A stretch of 5,472 nucleotides of DNA. It comes from Agrobacterium bohemicum. GTDB taxonomy: Bacteria > Pseudomonadota > Alphaproteobacteria > Rhizobiales > Rhizobiaceae. Of the stretch, positions 1 through 5,472 are shown piece after piece. The DNA is taken from contig NZ_PGEL01000024.1 of the NCBI RefSeq assembly GCF_002896715.1, forward strand, positions 174,290 to 179,761. The letters are read 5' to 3'. Each line of letters starts with the position of its first letter. Within the stretch, counting starts at the first letter, position 1. The translations under genes were made by a program, and so were the position numbers. The notes under the pieces were generated by a model. That model did no database searches. It saw nothing but the letters and a program-made list of their open reading frames with translations, and was not told the origin of the DNA.

Positions 1-3000
1 AAAAACCATCGAGACGGTTGAAAAGATGGAGAAATATCGCGGCCATCTCTACAACTGGTATCACACCGATACCTTGCAGACGCTTGGCCCCCGTTATGTC
101 TCCGCGGTCGATAGTGGCAACCTTGCCGGCCACCTGATCGCCATCTCGTCAGCCTGCCGCCAGTGGGCGGAAGCGCCGTCGGCCCATCTTCAGGGAAATC
201 TCGATGGCATCGGCGATGTCGCCGGTATCCTGCGCGAGACGCTGAAAGAACTGCCCGATGATCGAAAGAACCTGCGGCCTCTGCACCGCCGCCTGGAAGA
301 GCGGATCATCGGTTTCTCCAACGCTCTCGCATCGGTCAAGCGCGAGCATGAATTCGCGTCGATCCGTGTCATCAATCTTGCAGTGTTGGCCCGAGATATC
401 CAGAAGCTCGCATCCAACCTCAATCTCGAGGTCAAGTCGGAGCAAAGCGCTGAGGTCACCCGTTGGGCACAGTCACTGCTCGATTGCTGCGAAGCGCATA
501 TTTCCGACAGCGCCTTCGATCTTTCCACCATCGATCCGCTGCGGGATCGTCTGAACTCGCTTCGCGATCGCAGCCGCAATCTCGCCTTCTCGATGGACTT
601 CGCGTTCCTGTACCGCAAGGATCGTCGCCTGCTGTCCATCGGCTACCGCGTGGATAGCCAGGAGCTGGACGAGGCCTGCTACGACCTTCTGGCGTCAGAA
701 TGCCGCCTGACCAGCCTGTTTGCGATTGCCAAGGGCGATCTGCCGACGGAACACTGGTATCGTCTCGGTCGTCAGGTCGTGCCGATCGGCGCACAGGGCG
801 CGCTCGTCTCCTGGTCCGGCTCGATGTTCGAATATTTGATGCCTCCGCTGGTCATGCAGGAGCGTCACGGCGGTATTCTGAACCAGACCAACAATCTGAT
901 CGTCAAGGAACAGATCAGCCATGGCCGTCGCCTCGGCACACCGTGGGGTATTTCCGAAGCGGCGTTCAACGCCCGCGATCACAACATGAACTATCAGTAT
1001 ACCAACTTCGGCGTGCCGACGCTGGGCCTGAAGCGCGGCCTTGGCCAGAACGCGGTCATCGCGCCCTATGCCTCGATCCTCGCCTCGCAATACGACCCGG
1101 ACGCGGCTCTGGAGAACCTCGACAAGCTGCGCAAGCTGGGTGCTCTCGGCCAGTACGGTTTCCACGATGCTGTCGACTTCACACCGACCCGCGTGCCGGA
1201 TGGCAAGGTCTGCGCCATCGTCTACAACTATTATGCCCACCACCATGGCATGTCGATTGCGGCTGTCGCCAACGTGGTCATGGACGGCGTATTGCGCGAA
1301 CTCTTCCACGCCGATCCGGTGATCGAAGCAGCCGAACTGCTGCTTCAGGAAAAGGCACCGCGCGAAGTGCCTGTCATGAGCGCCAAATACGAGCCGGAAA
1401 CACCTGGCAAAGAACAGGCGGATCTCTTGCGCGCAGAAGTGCGCACCATCAACGATCCTGCCGTGCGTGACCGTGAGGTCGTATTCCTGTCGAACGGTCA
1501 CTATTCGACCATGCTGACGGCAACGGGTGCCGGTTATTCCAAGTGGAATGGTCAGGCGATATCGCGCTGGAAGGCCGATCCGACCGAAGATCGCTGGGGT
1601 ACCTTCCTGTTCCTGCGTGATACGACATCCGGGCAATGGTGGAGTGCAACAGCCGAGCCACGAGTTGCCGAAGGCGAAAAGACCAAGACCGTCTTCTCGG
1701 ACGACAAGGTCGAATTCCACAAGACGGTGGGCGATCTGCAAAGCGTGGTCGAGTGCATCGTCGCTACCGAACACGATGCCGAAGGCCGTCGCGTGACGCT
1801 CCTGAATGTCGGTTCGGAAGATCGTTATATTGAAGTGACGTCCTATCTGGAGCCCGTCATCGCAAATGAAGACGATGACAATGCTCATCCGCTCTTCTCG
1901 CGTATGTTCGTGCAGACCGAGATCGGCAAGCGTGGTGACGTCATCCGCGCATGGCGCAACAAGCGCAGCCCGAGCGAACCCGGCACTGTTATCGCGCATC
2001 TGGCTGCCGATAATGCCGGTCCCGCCCGTCCCACCGAGTATGAGACGGATCGTGCCAAATTCATCGGTCGTGGACGCTCGCTGGGTGAAGCTGCGGCTTT
2101 CGATGCGGCGGCTACGCTTTCCAACACGGATGGGTTTACGCTCGACCCTATCCTGTCACTTCGTCGCGTCGTCCGCGTCCCGGCGGGCAAGAAGGTCAGC
2201 GTCATCTTCTGGACGATCGCCGCACCCAACCGCGAAGACGTGGACAAGGCCATCGACCGCTACCGCCACCCGGATGCCTTCGCGCATGAATTGGTGCATG
2301 CCTGGACCCGCACACAGGTGCAGATGCGCCATGTCGGCGTGACCTCGCAGCAGGCAGCTGCCTTCCAGCATCTGGCCCGTTACCTCGTCTATCCCGACAT
2401 GCATCTGCGCGCCGACTCCGATACGCTGAAAACTGGTCTCGGCTCCCAGCGCTCCCTATGGCCGCTGGCAATTTCCGGGGATTTCCCGATCTTCAGCCTG
2501 CGTATCAATGACGACATGGACATGGATATCGCCAAGGAAGCCTTGAGCGCGCATGAATATCTGCGCGCCCGTGGCGTTATCTTCGATCTCGTCATCGTCA
2601 ACGAGCGGGCCGCCTCCTACGCGCAGGATATGCAGCACGCCCTGGACTTCATTTCCGAGGCACAGCGCCGCATCAACCCGGCAGATGGCGGCAGGCAGCA
2701 TGTCTTCTCCGTCCGCCGCGATTTGATCGATGAGGAAACATGGTCGGCGCTGCTGGCTGCATCGCGTGTCGTTCTTCACGTTCGCAACGGCAAGATTGTG
2801 GATCAGGTCAACCGCGCAGTATCTCTGTTTGCGGCCCATCGTGGGCCGGAAGGCAGCGACACTGCACAGGCTCGCCTTCCAGCACCGATGTTCCCGCATG
2901 CGGAGCCGGTCGAAGACGCGCATGATCTCGATTTCTGGAACGGCTTTGGCGGCTTTACCAAAACTGGTGACGAATATGTCGTGCGCCTACACGGTGGCCA

Positions 3001-5293
3001 ATCGACGCCGCATCCTTGGATCAACGTCATCTCCAACGAGAAGTTCGGCTTCCACGTTTCTGCTGAAGGTGCTGCCTTCACATGGAGCCGCAACTCGCGT
3101 GACTATCAGCTGACCCCATGGAGCAACGACCCCGTCGTCAACCGTCCGGGCGAGGCGATCTATGTCGCGGACGTCGACAGCGGCAAGATATACTCACCGT
3201 TTGCCGCACTGTCTCGTAACCCGGAAGCGATTTTCGAAACCCGTCATGGCCTCGGCTATTCCGTGTTCCGAAGCATTGAAGACGGTCTCGATATAGAAGT
3301 CACCCAGACGGTTGATCGTGAAAAGCCGGTCAAGCTGTCTCGCCTGACGGTTCGTAACGTCGGCACACAGAACCGCCGCCTGAAGACCTATGGTTATGTC
3401 GAATGGGTTCTGGGCAACAACGTCCAGAAGTCTGCACCGTTCATTCTCAGCTCTCATGATGAGGAAAGCGGCGCGCTGTTTGCGTCCAACCCCTACAGCA
3501 TCGACTATAATGCCCGCACCGCTTTCTTGGCGTTGGAAGGCCCGGCTGGCAGCTTCACCACCAGCAAGCGCGAGTTTATCGGCCGCTATGGCTCGATCCA
3601 TGCTCCGCAGGCTGTGTTGTCGGGTGCTGCCCTGTCTGGCAGCCTGGAACTCGACGGCGCGCCTTGCGCCGCCGTCATGCAGGAAATCCACCTGAAACCG
3701 GGCGAAGAGAGGCACCTGTTGTTCTATGTCGGTGATGCCGATACCGCAGAAGAAGCACGCGCACTGGTGAAGGATATTCGCCAGTCAGACTTCAACGCGG
3801 TGCTGGACGCCAACAAGACATTCTGGAACGGCTTTATCGGCCAGTTGCACGTGTCCACACCGGATGCCAGCTTCAACCACATGGTCAACAGCTGGCTGCC
3901 ATATCAGGCACTGGCCTGCCGCATCATGGCGCGCACCGCATTCTACCAGTCCAGCGGTGCCTTCGGCTTCCGTGATCAGCTGCAGGATACGCTGGCGTTC
4001 CTGCTCTATCAGCCGGACCTCGCGCGTGAGCAAATCCTGCGCGCCGCCGGTCGACAGTTCCCGGAAGGTGACGTTCAACACTGGTGGCTGCCACTGACGG
4101 GCGCCGGTGTCCGCACGACCATCTCCGACGACGTCGTCTGGCTGGCCTATGCCACCCACCAGTACATCGTCGCCACCGGCGACAAGGGCATCCTTGAGGA
4201 AAGCATTCCGTTCCTCAAAGGCCCTGCCTTGACGCCCGGCCAGCACGACGCTTTCTTCCAGCCGGAGACGACGGACAATGCCGTCAGCCTCTACGAGCAC
4301 GCCGCACTGGCGCTCGATCTGGCCATTTATCGCACCGGAGAAAACGGCTTGCCGCTCATCCTCGGCGGCGACTGGAATGATGGCATGAACCGCGTAGGCG
4401 TCGCCGGCAAAGGCACCAGTGTGTGGCTCGGCTGGTTCCTGTCTGGAACGCTTCGCGATTTCATTGAAATTGCCGAAGAGCGCCGCGATCTGGACCGCGT
4501 CGAAAAGTGGAAGACCCATCGCGACAAGCTGCGGGCATCGCTCGAAACCGCTGGCTGGGACGGCGAATATTACCGTCGCGGTTATTTCGATGACGGCACC
4601 CCGCTCGGTTCCATCACCAGCGAGGAATGCCGCATCGATTCGCTCGGCCAGAGCTGGAGTGTTCTGTCAGGCGAAGGCGAAGAGCAGCGTTCCGCGCAGG
4701 CCATGGACGCCGTAATGAAGGAGCTCGTTGACGAGGAAACGGGCATCATCCGTCTCTTCACGCCGCCCTTCAAGCGCTCTCCGCAGGATCCCGGCTACAT
4801 CAAGGGCTATCCACCGGGTGTCCGTGAAAACGGCGGCCAATATACGCACGCCGCCACCTGGGTCGTTCTGGCGCTGGCCAAACTGGGCCGCAACGAGGAT
4901 GCATGGAAATGCTTCTCGATGCTCAACCCGGTCAACCACGCGCTCGACCGCTCGGCTTCGGAAACCTACCGTGTCGAACCCTATGTGGTGACGGCGGATG
5001 TCTATGGCGAAGGTGCCTATGCTGGCCGTGGTGGCTGGAGCTGGTACACCGGTTCTGCCGGCTGGCTCTACCGCGCTGCCGTCGAAGGCATTCTCGGCAT
5101 CACCCGCGTCAACGGCACGCTGCACATTGCACCGTCCTTGCCGGAGGCATGGGATAACTTCTCTGCAAGGATCACGCTTGAAGGCAAGGTCCGCGAAGTC
5201 TCGGTCAAGCGCACCGTTGGTTCGCCGGATATCGAAGTATCCGTCGATGGCAAGCCAGTCACGGGCAAGGACAGAGCAATCCCGTTCGATTAA
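1..5293 (+). CDS. ndvB: Cyclic beta-1,2-glucan synthase, C-terminal part (5' end outside window)
   Basis: This is the C-terminal part of the inner-membrane enzyme that makes cyclic beta-1,2-glucan from UDP-glucose (ndvB; synonyms chvB, cgs). The frame is open from base 2 and ends in TAA at 5291. The ATG at 26 is internal, because in-frame codons continue upstream of it. About 1763 residues are visible of some 2800 usual for the family. Numbering from the ATG at 26, the domains are: a GHLYNWYHT...VDSGNLAGHL block (6-37) and helices; a glucoamylase-like region (about 235-425) with WSGSMFEYLMPP (263-274), WGISEAAFN (307-315) and YNYYAHHHGMS (400-410); a GT36-type beta-sandwich (about 490-745); a helical region (about 755-965); a second GT36-type sandwich (about 970-1255); and a GH94 barrel (about 1266-1710). 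The barrel carries FRDQLQD (1315-1321), GGDWNDGMNRVG with D1452 as likely general acid, ENGGQYTH (1601-1608) and WSWYTGSAGW (1671-1680). No membrane segment, frameshift or internal stop is seen. Family knowledge: the GT84 domain (upstream) polymerises, the middle domain cyclises, and the GH94 domain trims by phosphorolysis. The periplasmic glucan serves osmoadaptation and host interaction. [Confidence was not stated in the original answer; 0 is a placeholder.]. Confidence 0.
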   Translation, partial: KTIETVEKMEKYRGHLYNWYHTDTLQTLGPRYVSAVDSGNLAGHLIAISSACRQWAEAPSAHLQGNLDGIGDVAGILRETLKELPDDRKNLRPLHRRLEERIIGFSNALASVKREHEFASIRVINLAVLARDIQKLASNLNLEVKSEQSAEVTRWAQSLLDCCEAHISDSAFDLSTIDPLRDRLNSLRDRSRNLAFSMDFAFLYRKDRRLLSIGYRVDSQELDEACYDLLASECRLTSLFAIAKGDLPTEHWYRLGRQVVPIGAQGALVSWSGSMFEYLMPPLVMQERHGGILNQTNNLIVKEQISHGRRLGTPWGISEAAFNARDHNMNYQYTNFGVPTLGLKRGLGQNAVIAPYASILASQYDPDAALENLDKLRKLGALGQYGFHDAVDFTPTRVPDGKVCAIVYNYYAHHHGMSIAAVANVVMDGVLRELFHADPVIEAAELLLQEKAPREVPVMSAKYEPETPGKEQADLLRAEVRTINDPAVRDREVVFLSNGHYSTMLTATGAGYSKWNGQAISRWKADPTEDRWGTFLFLRDTTSGQWWSATAEPRVAEGEKTKTVFSDDKVEFHKTVGDLQSVVECIVATEHDAEGRRVTLLNVGSEDRYIEVTSYLEPVIANEDDDNAHPLFSRMFVQTEIGKRGDVIRAWRNKRSPSEPGTVIAHLAADNAGPARPTEYETDRAKFIGRGRSLGEAAAFDAAATLSNTDGFTLDPILSLRRVVRVPAGKKVSVIFWTIAAPNREDVDKAIDRYRHPDAFAHELVHAWTRTQVQMRHVGVTSQQAAAFQHLARYLVYPDMHLRADSDTLKTGLGSQRSLWPLAISGDFPIFSLRINDDMDMDIAKEALSAHEYLRARGVIFDLVIVNERAASYAQDMQHALDFISEAQRRINPADGGRQHVFSVRRDLIDEETWSALLAASRVVLHVRNGKIVDQVNRAVSLFAAHRGPEGSDTAQARLPAPMFPHAEPVEDAHDLDFWNGFGGFTKTGDEYVVRLHGGQSTPHPWINVISNEKFGFHVSAEGAAFTWSRNSRDYQLTPWSNDPVVNRPGEAIYVADVDSGKIYSPFAALSRNPEAIFETRHGLGYSVFRSIEDGLDIEVTQTVDREKPVKLSRLTVRNVGTQNRRLKTYGYVEWVLGNNVQKSAPFILSSHDEESGALFASNPYSIDYNARTAFLALEGPAGSFTTSKREFIGRYGSIHAPQAVLSGAALSGSLELDGAPCAAVMQEIHLKPGEERHLLFYVGDADTAEEARALVKDIRQSDFNAVLDANKTFWNGFIGQLHVSTPDASFNHMVNSWLPYQALACRIMARTAFYQSSGAFGFRDQLQDTLAFLLYQPDLAREQILRAAGRQFPEGDVQHWWLPLTGAGVRTTISDDVVWLAYATHQYIVATGDKGILEESIPFLKGPALTPGQHDAFFQPETTDNAVSLYEHAALALDLAIYRTGENGLPLILGGDWNDGMNRVGVAGKGTSVWLGWFLSGTLRDFIEIAEERRDLDRVEKWKTHRDKLRASLETAGWDGEYYRRGYFDDGTPLGSITSEECRIDSLGQSWSVLSGEGEEQRSAQAMDAVMKELVDEETGIIRLFTPPFKRSPQDPGYIKGYPPGVRENGGQYTHAATWVVLALAKLGRNEDAWKCFSMLNPVNHALDRSASETYRVEPYVVTADVYGEGAYAGRGGWSWYTGSAGWLYRAAVEGILGITRVNGTLHIAPSLPEAWDNFSARITLEGKVREVSVKRTVGSPDIEVSVDGKPVTGKDRAIPFD

Positions 5294-5299
5294 GGGTTC

Positions 5300-5313
5300 G
5301 GGGCTTCGGCCCC
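5300..5313 (+). other. UUCG-tetraloop hairpin directly after the ndvB stop codon
   Basis: GGGGC and GCCCC form a perfect 5-bp GC stem closed by a cUUCGg tetraloop, which is an exceptionally stable RNA loop. The stem can be extended by four more pairs (GGTT at 5295-5298 with AACC at 5314-5317) if C5299 is bulged. It begins one base after the TAA. No U-tract follows (the next bases are CGCTCAAC), so it is not a classical intrinsic terminator by itself. The likely role, by inference, is to protect the mRNA 3' end or to assist the terminator just downstream. Confidence 0.55.
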
Positions 5314-5324
5314 AACCGCTCAAC

Positions 5325-5360
5325 AAAAAGCCACGGCTCCAGACGGTGCCGTGGCTTTTT
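5325..5360. terminator. Bidirectional intrinsic terminator between ndvB and yggS
   Basis: AAAAAGCCACGGC (5325-5337) and GCCGTGGCTTTTT (5348-5360) are perfect inverted repeats of 13 bp around a 10-base loop. The GC-rich core is eight pairs (GCCACGGC), flanked by five A/T pairs, so each strand reads as a stem followed by a run of U. On the + strand the tract continues as TTTTTCATTTT. It lies 31 bases after the ndvB stop and 19 bases from the convergent yggS stop, so it is placed to end both transcripts. Confidence 0.9.
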
Positions 5361-5379
5361 CATTTTGATGAAGGTTCGC

Positions 5380-5472
5380 TCAGCGTGTGCCGAAAATCGC
5401 CGATCCCACCCGCACGCTCGTCGCGCCGAATTCCACCGCAGTTTCGAAATCACCCGACATGCCCATGGACAG
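5380..5472 (-). CDS. yggS: YggS/PLPBP-family pyridoxal phosphate homeostasis protein, C-terminal end (partial)
   Basis: Read on the - strand from the right edge, the frame gives 30 residues and a TGA stop (complement of 5380-5382). They begin [17 protein letters not shown] and end [13 protein letters not shown]. This matches the conserved C-terminus of the YggS/PROSC (PLPBP) family, where the SMGMS block and the VR(I/V)G(S/T)AIFG block help bind the phosphate of pyridoxal 5'-phosphate. Family knowledge: these are small cytosolic fold-type III PLP-binding proteins of about 220-235 residues that buffer free PLP and have no established catalytic activity. The PLP-binding lysine, the start codon and any promoter lie beyond the window. 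The gene is convergent with ndvB across 86 bases, and no functional link between the two is implied. The identification rests on a short but highly characteristic tail. Confidence 0.9.
   Translation of the reverse strand: MSMGMSGDFETAVEFGATSVRVGSAIFGTR

Noticed and set aside
700..1470. 256-codon + strand frame overlapping ndvB
   Set aside because: It is out of frame within a strongly conserved part of the synthase. Its translation is rich in Arg, Pro, Ser and Gly with no recognisable domain, typical of a shifted frame in GC-rich coding DNA.
695..1999. 434-codon open frame on the - strand, with similar long antisense frames at 149-445, 2456-2923, 3194-3715, 3785-4519 and 4667-5326
   Set aside because: All lie in the antisense phase whose codons coincide with the ndvB codons. 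In that phase stops arise only from sense TTA, CTA and TCA, which this GC-rich genome rarely uses, so long open frames are expected by chance. The translations show no recognisable domain, and the sense strand is clearly the conserved protein.
5259..5453. 64-codon - strand frame across the ndvB stop and the terminator
   Set aside because: It runs through the terminator stem and overlaps the YggS C-terminus in a different frame. The YggS frame gives a clear family match and this one gives none.
1..5472. A new or undescribed multi-gene system, mobile element, CRISPR array or RNA gene
   Set aside because: The window is filled by one known housekeeping-type enzyme and the end of another. I saw no direct repeats, terminal inverted repeats, transposase or integrase motifs, tRNA-like folds or abrupt change in codon use.

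Overview
The window is ordinary, well-conserved chromosomal sequence of an alphaproteobacterium, most likely a member of the Rhizobiaceae (Agrobacterium/Rhizobium group). The grounds are a moderately GC-rich composition, codon use that avoids TTA, CTA and TCA, and a protein recognisable as the cyclic beta-1,2-glucan synthase (NdvB, called ChvB in Agrobacterium and Cgs in Brucella). The species assignment is inference.

Almost the whole window (1-5293, + strand) is one reading frame. It enters already open at the left edge and ends in TAA at 5291-5293. It encodes about the last 1763 residues of the synthase, which is usually about 2800-2870 residues long. The membrane-spanning part and the GT84 glycosyltransferase domain, which sit in the N-terminal part of the family, lie upstream of the window. 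What is present is the soluble C-terminal part. In order it holds a helical plus glucoamylase-like region (the cyclising domain), a first GT36-type beta-sandwich, a helical region that looks like a degenerate module, a second GT36-type beta-sandwich, and a complete GH94-type phosphorylase barrel with its GDWNDG catalytic signature.

Positions 5294-5379 are the intergenic space. It contains a compact hairpin with a UUCG loop just after the stop codon, then a perfect 13-bp A/T-flanked stem that can terminate transcription in both directions. From 5380 to the right edge, on the - strand and convergent with the synthase, is the C-terminal end (30 residues plus stop) of a YggS/PLPBP-family pyridoxal-phosphate homeostasis protein.

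The two genes are convergent and there is no sign that they share a pathway. The synthase domains act together: the upstream GT84 domain extends a protein-linked beta-1,2-glucan from UDP-glucose, the middle domain closes the ring and releases it, and the C-terminal phosphorylase trims the chain and sets ring size. I found no mobile element, CRISPR array, tRNA, rRNA or unknown gene system. The points of interest are the internal architecture of the synthase and the shared 3' end of the two genes.
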